A stretch of 64,000 nt of DNA. It comes from Xylophilus sp. Leaf220. Lineage in GTDB: Bacteria > Pseudomonadota > Gammaproteobacteria > Burkholderiales > Burkholderiaceae_C. The stretch is taken from positions 136,458 through 200,457 of the forward strand of contig NZ_LMKO01000024.1 in NCBI RefSeq assembly GCF_001421705.1, written 5' to 3'. Numbering within the stretch: the stretch's first letter is position 1; each line of letters opens with the position of its first letter. Shown here piece by piece: positions 36,180 to 44,767 of this stretch. The translations under genes were made by a program, and so were the position numbers. The notes beneath the pieces were generated by a model that did no database searches, was not told where the DNA came from, and saw only the letters and a list, made by a program, of their open reading frames with translations.

Positions 36180-37193
36180 CTATTCGATCGTCACCTTGCC
36201 TTCCTTGACCAGTCGGGCGAACCGTGCGGTCTCGTCGGCGATCTGGCGCGCCATCTCCTGCGAACTGTCGCCGCGCGGCTCGGCACCGATCGCCTGCATC
36301 CGCTGCGCGAACTCGGGCGAACGGATGATCCTCGCCATGTCGGCATGGAGCCGGGCGACCACCTCGGGCGGAGTGCCCGCCGGGGCCAGCACGCCGAACC
36401 AGGTGCCGATGTCGAAGCCCTTGAGCCCGGCCTCCTCCATCGTCGGCACGTCGGGCAGGACCGACGAACGTTTGGCAGTGCTCACCGCCAGGGCGCGCAG
36501 CTTGCCGCTGCGGATGTGCTGCAGCACCGGGGTGATCGTGTCGAAGGACATCGCCACCTGGCCGCCCAGCAGGTCGACGGTGAGCGGACCGCTGCCCTTG
36601 TAGGGCACATGCAGCAGCCGGATGCCGGTGCTGGCCTGGAACTGGGTGCCGATCAGGTGCTGGGCGGTGCCGTTGCCGTTGGACCCGTAGGACAGCTCGG
36701 TCGGAGATGCCTTGGCAAGGGCGACCAGCTCCGCCACGTTCTTCGCGGACGTATGCGCCGGGTTGACCACGAGCACGTTGGGCACCATCGCCACCGTGGT
36801 GACCGGCGCCAGATCCTTCTGGAAATCGTAGGGCAGCTTCTTGTAGACGCTGGTGGCGATCGTGTGGTGCACCGCGCCCATCAGCAGCGTGTAGCCGTCG
36901 GGCTTGGCCTTGGCCACATAGTCGGCGCCCAGCGTGGCGCCGGCGCCCGGCTTGCTCTCGACCACCACCGGCTGGCCGAGCGCCTGCGACAGCGGCTCGG
37001 CCAACGCGCGGGCCAGTACGTCGGTGGTACCCCCCGCCGGGAAGGGCACGACCAGGCTAATCGGACGGCTGGGATAGCCGCTCTGCGCCAGCGCGAACGG
37101 CGCCGCCGCCGCCAGGCAGGCCGCGAGTGCGCAGCGCTGCAGAGCGGTGCGGAGGCGAACCTGCCGCGGTACGGGGGTCGGAAAGGTGGGCAT
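36180..37193 (-). CDS. Bug/TctC-family periplasmic solute receptor linked to tartrate/malate dehydrogenase
   Basis: 337 residues. The signal peptide is RCALAACLAAAAPFALAQ. SLVVPFPAGGTTDVLARAL, VVESKPGAGATLGADYVA, YGSNGNGTAQHLIG and LPDVPTMEEAGLKGF are typical of Bug receptors. It follows the tartrate/malate dehydrogenase gene by 79 nt in the same direction, so a hydroxy-dicarboxylate such as malate or tartrate is the best ligand guess (inference). Transporter membrane subunits are absent from the window. Confidence 0.88.
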   Translation of the reverse strand: MPTFPTPVPRQVRLRTALQRCALAACLAAAAPFALAQSGYPSRPISLVVPFPAGGTTDVLARALAEPLSQALGQPVVVESKPGAGATLGADYVAKAKPDGYTLLMGAVHHTIATSVYKKLPYDFQKDLAPVTTVAMVPNVLVVNPAHTSAKNVAELVALAKASPTELSYGSNGNGTAQHLIGTQFQASTGIRLLHVPYKGSGPLTVDLLGGQVAMSFDTITPVLQHIRSGKLRALAVSTAKRSSVLPDVPTMEEAGLKGFDIGTWFGVLAPAGTPPEVVARLHADMARIIRSPEFAQRMQAIGAEPRGDSSQEMARQIADETARFARLVKEGKVTIE

Positions 37194-37272
37194 GGTCTGT
37201 CTCCGGAATTGTTGTTGTGGTGCAGGAAATCCGCCCGCCGCGGTACCCGGCGAGGCGATGAGGCATAACGCC

Positions 37273-38370
37273 TCAGGCAGCGCGCAACGCGGCGGGTCGG
37301 GCCGCCAGGTGCTCGCAGACCGCGCGCGTCACCTGCTCGGTGGTGGCGTTGCCGCCCAGGTCGCGGGTGTGCAGCGCCGGGTCGGCCGTCACCCGCTCCA
37401 CCGCCTGCATCAGGCGCGCCGCAGCGGCCGCCTCGCCCAGGTGCTCCAACAGCATCACAGCCGACCAGAAAGTGCCGACCGGGTTGGCCAGGCCCTGTCC
37501 CATGATGTCGAAGGCCGAACCGTGGATCGGCTCGAACATGCTCGGATAGCGGCGCTCGGGATCGATGTTGCCGGTGGGTGCGATGCCCAGGCTGCCGGCT
37601 AGCGCCGCGGCCAGGTCGCTCAGGATGTCGGCATGCAGGTTGGTGGCGACCAGCGTGTCGAGCGAGGCCGGCCGGTTCACCATGCGGGCGGTGCAGGCGT
37701 CGACCAGTTCCTTGTCCCAGGCGACGTCGGGGAACTCTTTCGACACCTGCACCGCGATCTCGTCCCACATGACCATCGCGTGGCGCTGCGCGTTGCTTTT
37801 GGTCACTACCGTCAGCAGCTTGCGCGGCCGCGACTGGGCGAGCCGGAAGGCGAAACGCATGATCCGCTCCACGCCGGCGCGGGTCATCATGCTCACGTCG
37901 GTGGCGGCCTCGATAGGATGGCCCTGGTGCACCCGGCCGCCGACGCCAGCGTACTCGCCCTCGGAGTTCTCGCGCACGATGACCCAGTCGAGCTGTTCGG
38001 GCGTGCAGCGCTTGAGCGGGCCGTCGATGCCTGGAAGGATGCGTGTCGGCCGCACGTTGGCGTACTGGTCGAAGCCCTGGCAGATCTTCAGGCGCAGTCC
38101 CCAGAGCGTGACGTGGTCGGGGATGTGCGGATCGCCGGCCGAGCCGAACAGGATCGCGTCCTTGTCGCGCAGCGCGTCCAGGCCGTCGGCCGGCATCATC
38201 TCGCCGTGGGCGCGGAACCAGTCGCCACCCCAGCCGAAATCCTCGAAGACGAACTGCAGGCCGCCGCCCTCGGACGCGGCCAGGGCCTCCAGCACGCGGC
38301 GACCGGCGGGGATCACTTCCTTGCCGATTCCGTCTCCCGGGATGGTGGCGATGCGGTAGGGGCGGTTCAT
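37273..38370 (-). CDS. Tartrate dehydrogenase / D-malate dehydrogenase (decarboxylating)
   Basis: 365 residues of the isocitrate/isopropylmalate dehydrogenase family. IATIPGDGIGKEVIPAG, WVIVRENSEGEYAGVGGR, LTVVTKSNAQRHAMVMWDE and FEPIHGSAFDIMGQGLANP give the nucleotide- and metal-binding residues. The NSEGEYAGVGG form is typical of the tartrate/D-malate (TtuC, DmlA) branch rather than LeuB. The likely reaction is NAD-dependent oxidation of tartrate or D-malate to oxaloglycolate or pyruvate. It is divergent from a LysR regulator, as in dmlA-dmlR, and followed by a Bug receptor. Confidence 0.88.
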   Translation of the reverse strand: MNRPYRIATIPGDGIGKEVIPAGRRVLEALAASEGGGLQFVFEDFGWGGDWFRAHGEMMPADGLDALRDKDAILFGSAGDPHIPDHVTLWGLRLKICQGFDQYANVRPTRILPGIDGPLKRCTPEQLDWVIVRENSEGEYAGVGGRVHQGHPIEAATDVSMMTRAGVERIMRFAFRLAQSRPRKLLTVVTKSNAQRHAMVMWDEIAVQVSKEFPDVAWDKELVDACTARMVNRPASLDTLVATNLHADILSDLAAALAGSLGIAPTGNIDPERRYPSMFEPIHGSAFDIMGQGLANPVGTFWSAVMLLEHLGEAAAAARLMQAVERVTADPALHTRDLGGNATTEQVTRAVCEHLAARPAALRAA

Positions 38371-38470
38371 GCGGGGTCCTTGTAAGGTCTGTGTGGAAAA
38401 AAAAGGGGGGTACGAGGTGACACTGTAGGATCGTCCTGCGCGATAGACACACCCCGGAAGTGAAGCCATC

Positions 38471-38487
38471 GTTAACCTGCAGTCAAC
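38471..38487. promoter_or_regulatory. LysR-type operator between the dehydrogenase and its regulator
   Basis: The near-palindrome GTTAACCTGCAGTCAAC is centred on CTGCAG and contains the LysR-family T-N11-A signature (T38473, A38485). It is 14 nt upstream of the LysR start and about 100 nt from the dehydrogenase start, the usual geometry for a divergent LysR promoter. Confidence 0.6.
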
Positions 38488-38500
38488 AATCCGCATCGTT

Positions 38501-39424
38501 ATGAGCGCCTCCATTCAGCCTGCCGACTTGGGCTTCTTCTCGACCCTGGCCGGTGCCGGCAGCCTAAGCGCTGCCGCCCGCGAGATGGGGGTAACGACGC
38601 CCGCGGTGAGCAAGCGGCTCGCCGCGATGGAGGCGCGGCTGGGCGTGGCGCTGGCCAACCGCAGCACCCGGCGCATGGGCCTGACGCCGGAGGGCGAGCT
38701 GTACCTGGAGTACGCCCGGCGCATCCTCGGCGAGATCGACGACCTGGCGCAGTTGCTGGGCAGCACCCAGGCCGAGCCACAGGGGCTGCTGCGGGTCAAC
38801 GCCACGCTGGGCTTCGGCCGCAGCCACGTGGCGCCGGTGATCTCGGCTTTTGCGCGCCGGCACCCGCAGGTCGAGGTGCAGTTGCAGCTGTCGGTCAATC
38901 CGCCCGCGTTGACCGACGACGCCTTCGACGTCTGCGTGCGCTTCGGTGCGCCGCCCGAAGCGCGGGTGGTGGCGCGGCGGATCGCCTCGAACCGGCGGCT
39001 GCTCTGCGCATCGCCCGCCTACCTGGCGCGGGCCGGCGTGCCCAAGGTGCCGCACGACCTGGTCCGCCATGCCTGCATCGGCATCCGCCAAGGTGACGAG
39101 GCCTACGGCGTGTGGCGGCTGGCCCTGGGCCGGGCCGCCGCCCGCACCGCCGAGGCGGTCAGGACCCGCGGCATGCTCACGACCAACGACGGCGCGATCG
39201 CGGTGCTGTGGGCGCTCGAAGGCCACGGCATCCTGATGCGGGCCGAATGGGACGTAGCCCACCACCTGCAGGCCGGCCGGCTGGTGGAGGTGCTGCCACA
39301 GTACCGCACGCCCGACGCCGACATCTACGCGGTGTACCCGCGCCGCCACCAGATGTCGGCACGGGTGCGGGTGTTCGTCGATTTCCTGGCGGCGGCGCTG
39401 GCGAAGCGGCAGCCGGGGGAGTAG
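38501..39424 (+). CDS. LysR-family regulator, DmlR-like
   Basis: 307 residues. The N-terminal winged HTH reads FFSTLAGAGSLSAAAREMG then AVSKRLAAMEARLGVALANR, followed by the effector-binding domain. FDVCVRFGAPPEARVVARRI and CASPAYLARAGVPK are frequent in the DmlR/CrgA-like branch. Divergent from the tartrate/malate dehydrogenase gene, it probably activates that gene in response to the substrate and represses itself. Start ATG 38501 gives the usual spacing to the HTH. Confidence 0.9.
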   Translation: MSASIQPADLGFFSTLAGAGSLSAAAREMGVTTPAVSKRLAAMEARLGVALANRSTRRMGLTPEGELYLEYARRILGEIDDLAQLLGSTQAEPQGLLRVNATLGFGRSHVAPVISAFARRHPQVEVQLQLSVNPPALTDDAFDVCVRFGAPPEARVVARRIASNRRLLCASPAYLARAGVPKVPHDLVRHACIGIRQGDEAYGVWRLALGRAAARTAEAVRTRGMLTTNDGAIAVLWALEGHGILMRAEWDVAHHLQAGRLVEVLPQYRTPDADIYAVYPRRHQMSARVRVFVDFLAAALAKRQPGE

Positions 39425-39439
39425 GACGCGGGGGCCGGC

Positions 39440-39469
39440 GCCTGAGCCCGCGCGCTGCCGGGCTCAGGC
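39440..39469. terminator. Hairpin between convergent LysR and chemoreceptor genes
   Basis: Perfect 11-bp arms GCCTGAGCCCG (39440-39450) and CGGGCTCAGGC (39459-39469) with an 8-nt loop. The right arm includes the stop codon of the leftward chemoreceptor gene. It lies where both transcripts should end, but no T-run follows on either side. Confidence 0.5.
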
Positions 39470-41035
39470 CGCGAGCCGCGGCGCGCCTTCGTGCTGCAGC
39501 CGGAATACCGCCACCGCGGCCACCAGCTGGGCCGCCTGGGACTCCAGCGAGCCGGTGGCGGCCGCGGCTTCTTCCACCAGCGCGGCGTTCTGCTGGGTCA
39601 CCTGGTCCATCTGGGTGATGGCCTGGTTGACCTGCTCCAGGCCGGTGGTCTGCTCCTGGCTGGCCGAGGTGATCTCGCCGACGATGTCGGTCACCCGGCG
39701 CACGCCCTGCACCACCTCGCGGATCACGCCGCCGGCCTCGTCCACGAGCCGGTTGCCGGCATCGACCCGCATCACCGAATCGTCGATCAGGCCCTTGATC
39801 TCCTTGGCGGCGGTGGCGCTGCGCTGTGCCAGGGTGCGCACCTCGGCCGCCACCACCGCGAAGCCGCGGCCCTGCTCGCCGGCGCGGGCGGCTTCCACCG
39901 CCGCGTTCAGCGCCAGGATGTTGGTCTGGAAGGCGATGCCGTCGATCACCGAGATGATGTCGACGATCTTGCGCGAGGCGGTATGGATCTCGGCCATGGT
40001 CGAGACCACGTTGCCGACCACCACGCCGCCGCGCGCCGCCAGGTCGGAGGTGGACTGCGCCAGCTGGTTGGCCTGGCGGGCGTTGTCGGCGTTCTGGCGC
40101 ACCGTGGCGGTCATCTGCTCCATCGACGCGGCGGTCTGCTGCAGGGCGCTGGCCTGCTCCTCGGTGCGGGTGGAGAGGTCGAGGTTGCCGCTGGCGATCT
40201 CGCTCGACGCGGTGGCGATGCCGTCGGCGCCGTGGCGCACCTGGCCGACCGTCTCGCGCAGCCGCTGTCCCATCGCATCGAGGGCCTGCAGCAGCCGGCC
40301 GGTCTCGTCCAGGCTGGTCGCGCCGACGTCGGTGGTGAGGTCGCCGGCGGCCACCGTCTGGGCCACCGCCAGGGCGCGGTCCAGCGGACGGGTGATGCTG
40401 CGGGTGATCAGGTAGGCCAGCACGGCCGCGACCAGCAGGGCGGCGGCGCCCAGCACCAGCATCTGCGCCAGGCCACGCTCGTAGCCCTGGCGCACGCTGG
40501 CTGCGGCGGCGTCGATCGCGGCGCGCTGCTCGTCCAGCAGGGCCTGCAGGCTCTTGAGGTAGCGCACGCCGGCGGGTTGGAACTCGGCGGTGAAGAGGCG
40601 GTCGGCCTCGTCGGCGCGGCCCTCCTGCTTGGCCTTGGCGACCGCGTCGCGCACCGCGATGTAGGCCTTGCGGTCCTGGACCAGGGCGGCGAAGAGGGTC
40701 TTCTCCTTCGGCGAGGCGAGCAGTTCCTCCAGACGCTTCTGCTGCTCGGTCGAATTGCGCGAGGACTGGGCGCTCTCTTCGGCGAAGAACGTGGCGAGCG
40801 AGGGATCGGCGCTCTTGGCGACGGCGGTGGTGCGCTTCACGCTGGCCTGGATCACGCTGTACCAGTCCGACACCAGCCGCTCCTTGGTCAGCGGCAGGGC
40901 CATCATCTCGGCCGATTCGGCGGCCACCGCCTGCAGCCGCCAGACGCCCACGGCGAGGATGGCGGCGGTCAGCAGGATGAGGATGCCGAAGCCCAGGCCG
41001 AGGCGGGCGCCGATGTTGAGGTTTTGGAGTCGCAT
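39464..41035 (-). CDS. Methyl-accepting chemotaxis protein
   Basis: 523 residues. One membrane helix at about 10-30, a periplasmic four-helix-bundle sensor (about 35-190, [14 protein letters not shown]), a second helix (about 194-212), HAMP domain ([20 protein letters not shown]), and a cytoplasmic signalling domain with the hairpin tip [33 protein letters not shown]. Methylation-type repeats such as [23 protein letters not shown] are present. It signals to CheA/CheW. The C-terminus ends PRLAA without the CheR-binding pentapeptide, unlike the receptor at 48970. A FliA promoter lies just upstream. Ligand unknown. Confidence 0.93.
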   Translation of the reverse strand: MRLQNLNIGARLGLGFGILILLTAAILAVGVWRLQAVAAESAEMMALPLTKERLVSDWYSVIQASVKRTTAVAKSADPSLATFFAEESAQSSRNSTEQQKRLEELLASPKEKTLFAALVQDRKAYIAVRDAVAKAKQEGRADEADRLFTAEFQPAGVRYLKSLQALLDEQRAAIDAAAASVRQGYERGLAQMLVLGAAALLVAAVLAYLITRSITRPLDRALAVAQTVAAGDLTTDVGATSLDETGRLLQALDAMGQRLRETVGQVRHGADGIATASSEIASGNLDLSTRTEEQASALQQTAASMEQMTATVRQNADNARQANQLAQSTSDLAARGGVVVGNVVSTMAEIHTASRKIVDIISVIDGIAFQTNILALNAAVEAARAGEQGRGFAVVAAEVRTLAQRSATAAKEIKGLIDDSVMRVDAGNRLVDEAGGVIREVVQGVRRVTDIVGEITSASQEQTTGLEQVNQAITQMDQVTQQNAALVEEAAAATGSLESQAAQLVAAVAVFRLQHEGAPRLAA

Positions 41036-41062
41036 GGAAGATCCGGGTAATGGTTTACCCGG

Positions 41063-41089
41063 ATTTCGGCGCACATCGCCCCAACTTGA
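41063..41089 (-). promoter_or_regulatory. Sigma-28 (FliA) promoter of the chemoreceptor gene at 39464
   Basis: On the minus strand: TCAAGTTG, 11 nt, GCCGAAAT. This is close to the FliA consensus (TAAAGTTT-N11-GCCGATAA) with ideal spacing. The start site should fall near 41055, so the mRNA would begin within an inverted repeat whose arms ATCCGGGTAA and TTACCCGGAT span 41042-41064. Confidence 0.75.
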
Positions 41090-41181
41090 GGCATTTCACA
41101 CGGCGGACATGGCACCGACCGATCCCGAGACGGGCGCAACGCCGCCGACGGATACGGAACACCAGCGCCGTGGTTCCAAAC

Positions 41182-41239
41182 AAAAAGGGCCTGCAGCCGG
41201 CTCTGCATGCCGGCCTATTGCTACAAAATAAATAGCAAA
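41182..41239 (-). repeat. Dispersed element copy downstream of exeB, terminator-like
   Basis: On the minus strand: TTTTGCTATTTATTTTGTAGC, then GCCGGC, 7 nt, GCCGGC, then TGCAGGCCCTTTTT. It lies 62 nt after the exeB stop; the hairpin and T-run would end the exeAB transcript. Confidence 0.65.
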
Positions 41240-41300
41240 ACCATCCGCACCGCGCACCGCCGCCCTGTTCCCGGGCACCGGCCCGGCGCATGCGACCGGA

Positions 41301-42209
41301 TCAGTACGGCACCGAGAAGCGCTGCCCCTTGAAACGCAGCACCGCCGCCTTGGGCTCGATCCGCTCCAGAACCACGTCGGCCCCGGCCGGATCGCCTTCG
41401 CTGAGCACCTGGCCGTTGACGATCACCATGCGGTAGCGCGGATTGCTCGAATAGGTGGCGCCGCTGACCGCCAGCGGCGGCAGCTGGCGGCGCACCGACT
41501 CGGGCAGCTCCGCCAGGGCGGGAACGCGCGGAGCAGGCTCCGGGGCCGGAGCGGCCACCGGAGCCGGCGCAGGCGCCTTCGGGGCGGCCGCCACCGGAGC
41601 CGGTGCCCGGGCCGGGGTGTCGCGCGCGGCTGCGGGCGCCGGGGCCGGCGCGGCGGAGGGGGCCTGGACCTGGGCGACGGCCCGGTCGCGGCTGCCCGGC
41701 GCGGATGCCGGGTTGGAGGACGAGGCGGGGGCCGGCGTCCGGGCAGGTGCAGGTGCAGGTGCAGGTGCAGGTCCAGGTGCGGGGGTCGGAGCCGGCATCG
41801 GTGCCGGTGCAGACGCCGCGTCGGCCCCAGACGAGGCGCCGACGGCAGGCACGCCGGGCGACGCGCGCGGCACGGAGGCCGCCGCCGCGGAGGGCTCCGT
41901 GGCGGCCGACAGCGGCGCCGCGGCGGCAGGCGCAGCGGGTGCCGGGGCGAGGCCCGCTGCGCCGGACGCCACCGCCGCCGCGGGCACCACGCCGCCGCGC
42001 GGCGCATCGTCGCGCAGCCACCACCAGCCGCCGGCGGCCAGCACCGCCACGCCGGCCGCGAGCGCCGCCACGGTCACGGCGGTCCGGGGGCCGCCGGTGG
42101 AACCGCCCTCGGGCGGTGGTGCCGAGGCGGCGGGCGTGTGCAGCCCGGGGACGGCGCCGCGGCCGCGTTCCGCGTCGGCGCGCCGCAGGGCGTCGAGGAT
42201 GTAGGACAT
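41301..42209 (-). CDS. GspB/ExeB-like type II secretion assembly protein
   Basis: 302 residues. The start MSYILDALRRADAERGRG is the GspB signature; one membrane helix (about 44-62) follows, then a long periplasmic Ala/Pro linker (about 75-225), then the conserved C-terminal domain with YSSNPRYRMVIVNGQVLSEGD and VLRFKGQRFSVPY. ExeA-ExeB of Aeromonas reshapes peptidoglycan for assembly of the type II secretin. A hexanucleotide tract at 41743-41778 (GCAGGT five times perfect, a sixth imperfect) encodes part of the (Ala-Pro) linker and could vary in length without a frameshift. It starts 3 nt after exeA. Confidence 0.9.
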   Translation of the reverse strand: MSYILDALRRADAERGRGAVPGLHTPAASAPPPEGGSTGGPRTAVTVAALAAGVAVLAAGGWWWLRDDAPRGGVVPAAAVASGAAGLAPAPAAPAAAAPLSAATEPSAAAASVPRASPGVPAVGASSGADAASAPAPMPAPTPAPGPAPAPAPAPARTPAPASSSNPASAPGSRDRAVAQVQAPSAAPAPAPAAARDTPARAPAPVAAAPKAPAPAPVAAPAPEPAPRVPALAELPESVRRQLPPLAVSGATYSSNPRYRMVIVNGQVLSEGDPAGADVVLERIEPKAAVLRFKGQRFSVPY

Positions 42210-42212
42210 GCG

Positions 42213-44108
42213 TCAGGTTCCGGAAGTCAGGCGCGGCTCGGCCACGCCGGCGGCGCGGTTGAGCAGCATGAAGGTGAGCGGGCCGGCCACGCCGTCGGGC
42301 TTGAGGCCCTGTGCCAGCTGGAAGCGGTAGATGCGGGCGCGCCGCTCGGCGGCCGGGGCGTCGGCATTCGCGGCCGCGCCGCCCGGCTGCAGGGCGGCCA
42401 GCTGCGCGTCGAGCCAGGTACCGGCCGGGCCGGTGGCGGTCTCGGCCTGCGCGGGCGTGGCGCCGGGCGGGATGCGCCACAGCGTGGTGAAGTCGCCGCG
42501 CCACCAGCGGGCCAGTTCGGCCAGCGGGACGCGGCGCGGCGCGCCGTCCACCACCAGGGTGGCGTGCTGCGCATCCAGCCCGGCGAGCGGCACGACCGCG
42601 GTGCGGCCGTCGTCGCCCACCAGGGTCAGCAGGCCCGGCCGGTCGATCTGGCGCACCAGGTTCAGGCCGGTGCGGCTGCTGCGAAAGCACGGCAGGCCCT
42701 CGCGCGCCAGCGCCGGGCAGGCGGCCCCGGCGGCCAGGCCGTCGGCCGGCACGCCCCAGCCGGCGGCCAGCGCCCGCAGGGCGGCGTCTTCGTCGCGGGG
42801 CAGGCCGGGCAGGGCGGCGCGCAGGTCGAAAGGGGCACCGTCGGCCGCCGCCGCGCTGGTCGCCGCCGTCGATCCGTTGCCGGCGGTACCGGTGTCGGCC
42901 GCCGACGGTGCAGACGCGGTGGCGGCCACGCCGGTCGCAGCCGACAGGGGCGACGCCGGCACGGCCGATGCCGGCGTGCCCGGACCGGCTTTGGCGCCAG
43001 ACGTGGCGCCACCCTGTGCCACGGTGCCGGTGGCCGCAACGGCGGCACCGGCTCCCGGCACAACCGCCGTGCCGGCGCCTGCCACCGCCCCGGCCACCGG
43101 CGTGCGCCGCGCCAGGTACCAGCCGCCCGCGATGCCGACGCACAGCAGCACCACGGCCGCCACCACCGCCGGGCCGGCCAGCGCGGAGCGCGCAGCGGCC
43201 GGCGCCGGTGGTGCCGCAGGTGCGCCGGCGGCCGGAGCAGCGGCCGGAACCGCGGCCGGCCGCGGCGCGGCGGGGGTGCGGCCGGTGGGCTGGAAGAACA
43301 CCTCGCGCGCCGCCTTGTCGACGATCTGCGCGGTCACCACCCGGGCGCCGGTGGCGTAGCCGCCCAGCAGCGCGCGGTCGCAGAGCAGGTTGATGCGCCG
43401 CGGCACGCCCCGCGCGGCGACGTGGATGCGGCGCAGCGCCCCGCGGTCGAACGGCATCGGTCCCTGCAGGCCCGCCACGCCCAGACGGTGGGCGATGTAG
43501 TGCTGCGTCTCCACCGGCGTCAGCGCGTCCAGGTGGTAGCGGGCGATCACCCGCTGCGCCAGCTGCTCCAGCGCCGGCTGGGCCAGCATGCCGCGCAGCT
43601 CGGGCTGGCCGATCAGCACGATCTGCAGCAGCTTGCGCTCGTTGGTCTCCAGGTTGGTCAACAGGCGCAGCTGCTCCAGCACGTCGGCCGACAGGTTCTG
43701 CGCCTCGTCGATGATCAGCACGCTGCTGCGGCCCTGGGCGTGCGCCGCCAGCAGGTACGCGTTGAGCGGGTCGATGTAGTCCTTGACCGTCTCGCCGCCC
43801 GGCCCGGCCGGCCGGGTGGCGATGCCGAACTCGCTGCAGACCGACTGCAGCAGCTCGCCCACGGTGAGCTTCGGGTTGAAGATATAGGCGACGTTGCAGG
43901 TGGCCGGGATCTGTTCCAGGAAGCAGCGGCAGACGGTCGTCTTGCCGGTGCCGATCTCCCCGGTCAGCAGCACGAAGCCGCCGCCGCTGCCCACCCCGTA
44001 GAGCAGGTGGGCCAGCGCCTCGCGGTGGCGCTCGCTCATGTAGAGGTAGCGCGGGTCGGGCGCGATCGAGAACGGGTCCTGCCGCAGGCCGAAGAAAGAG
44101 GCGTACAT
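42213..44108 (-). CDS. ExeA/GspA-like AAA ATPase with peptidoglycan-binding domain
   Basis: 631 residues. The N-terminus MYASFFGLRQDPFSIAPDPRYLY is the ExeA/MSHA-biogenesis signature. Walker A GEIGTGKTT (50-58) and Walker B VLIIDEAQN follow; a membrane helix lies at about 310-330; an Ala-rich linker leads to a C-terminal domain with a peptidoglycan-binding motif (RIYRFQLAQGLKPDGVAGPLT). With ExeB it helps place the secretin through the cell wall. No other type II secretion genes are in the window, so the complex it serves must be encoded elsewhere. Confidence 0.9.
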   Translation of the reverse strand: MYASFFGLRQDPFSIAPDPRYLYMSERHREALAHLLYGVGSGGGFVLLTGEIGTGKTTVCRCFLEQIPATCNVAYIFNPKLTVGELLQSVCSEFGIATRPAGPGGETVKDYIDPLNAYLLAAHAQGRSSVLIIDEAQNLSADVLEQLRLLTNLETNERKLLQIVLIGQPELRGMLAQPALEQLAQRVIARYHLDALTPVETQHYIAHRLGVAGLQGPMPFDRGALRRIHVAARGVPRRINLLCDRALLGGYATGARVVTAQIVDKAAREVFFQPTGRTPAAPRPAAVPAAAPAAGAPAAPPAPAAARSALAGPAVVAAVVLLCVGIAGGWYLARRTPVAGAVAGAGTAVVPGAGAAVAATGTVAQGGATSGAKAGPGTPASAVPASPLSAATGVAATASAPSAADTGTAGNGSTAATSAAAADGAPFDLRAALPGLPRDEDAALRALAAGWGVPADGLAAGAACPALAREGLPCFRSSRTGLNLVRQIDRPGLLTLVGDDGRTAVVPLAGLDAQHATLVVDGAPRRVPLAELARWWRGDFTTLWRIPPGATPAQAETATGPAGTWLDAQLAALQPGGAAANADAPAAERRARIYRFQLAQGLKPDGVAGPLTFMLLNRAAGVAEPRLTSGT

Positions 44109-44158
44109 ATCGCCCAGAGGATACCGGCAGCGTGCGGCAGCGCGGCTGGCAGGGCCGT

Positions 44159-44211
44159 TTGCTACATTTTTTATAGCTATCGGCCGGCGCGTAGCGCCGG
44201 CTGCAGGCAGT
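44159..44211 (+). repeat. Dispersed element copy upstream of exeA
   Basis: TTGCTACATTTTTTATAGC, then the best stem of the family, GCCGGCGC (44183-44190) / GCGCCGGC (44194-44201) with a 3-nt loop, then TGCAGGCAGTTTC. It sits between the exeA start and the small phosphatase-like gene. A short related piece (TGTAGCGCCGGCTACC) is at 44675-44690, on the other side of that gene. Confidence 0.7.
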
Positions 44212-44301
44212 TTCGACTCCCACCCCGATTTGGGCTGGAGGCTGGCAGCAGCGCCGATCGATGCGCAGTTCGGCAGACGACAGGCAGGAAAGCGGAGGCG
44301 A

Positions 44302-44622
44302 TCAGCGCAAGTGGCGAGCGACTTTCTGCTTCAACACATCCACCAGCTCAGGCTGCATGTACTGGAAGCGGTCCGGGATGTCCAAACAGACCACTTTCTT
44401 GCCTTTCACCGCCGCGGCGAACCGCTGGTTGAGCTTGCTTTTGTGCTGCTTCTCCATCACGAATATCAAGTCTGCCCATTCGATTTGGTCCAGGCTCAAT
44501 ACCTGGTCCGCATCGGGGGCCAGGCCGGCGGACGCGGTCTCAGTGTCGTGCGTTGCGAACAAGGTCTCGGCCGTAGGACTGCGAAGTCTGTTTCGGCTGC
44601 AAATGAACAGGATGCGGCGCAT
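44302..44622 (-). CDS. Small low-molecular-weight phosphatase-like protein
   Basis: 106 residues. The N-terminus ILFICSRNRLRSPTAET carries the C-x5-R-S phosphatase loop (Cys8, Arg14, Ser15); LIFVMEKQHKSKL matches the DLIlvMe motif of the LMW-PTPase fold, and VCLDIPDRFQYM may hold the acid. At 106 residues it is shorter than normal LMW protein tyrosine phosphatases (about 150), so helices are missing. Its substrate is unknown. Base composition is clearly lower in GC than the flanks, and it lies between fragments of the dispersed element, which suggests acquisition by transfer. Confidence 0.75.
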   Translation of the reverse strand: MRRILFICSRNRLRSPTAETLFATHDTETASAGLAPDADQVLSLDQIEWADLIFVMEKQHKSKLNQRFAAAVKGKKVVCLDIPDRFQYMQPELVDVLKQKVARHLR

Positions 44623-44694
44623 GGAAGCTTCAGTCGAAGAGGGGCGGGACAGGCGAAGAACAGGCCCCGGTGACTGTAGCGCCGGCTACCCATA

Positions 44695-44726
44695 GAAAAA
44701 AGCCGCCACCCTTTCGGATGGCGGCT
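44695..44726 (-). terminator. Intrinsic terminator of katE
   Basis: On the minus strand: AGCCGCCA, 10-nt loop, TGGCGGCT, then a run of T. The 8-bp perfect stem and T-run follow the katE stop by about 40 nt. Confidence 0.85.
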
Positions 44727-44767
44727 CTGTGCGCGCAGGGCGATGCGGGCGCCTGCGCGCCCGGCGA

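Noticed and set aside
41743..41778. Possible CRISPR-like or minisatellite repeat
   Set aside because: It is a simple hexanucleotide tract coding Ala-Pro in exeB; there are no spacers.
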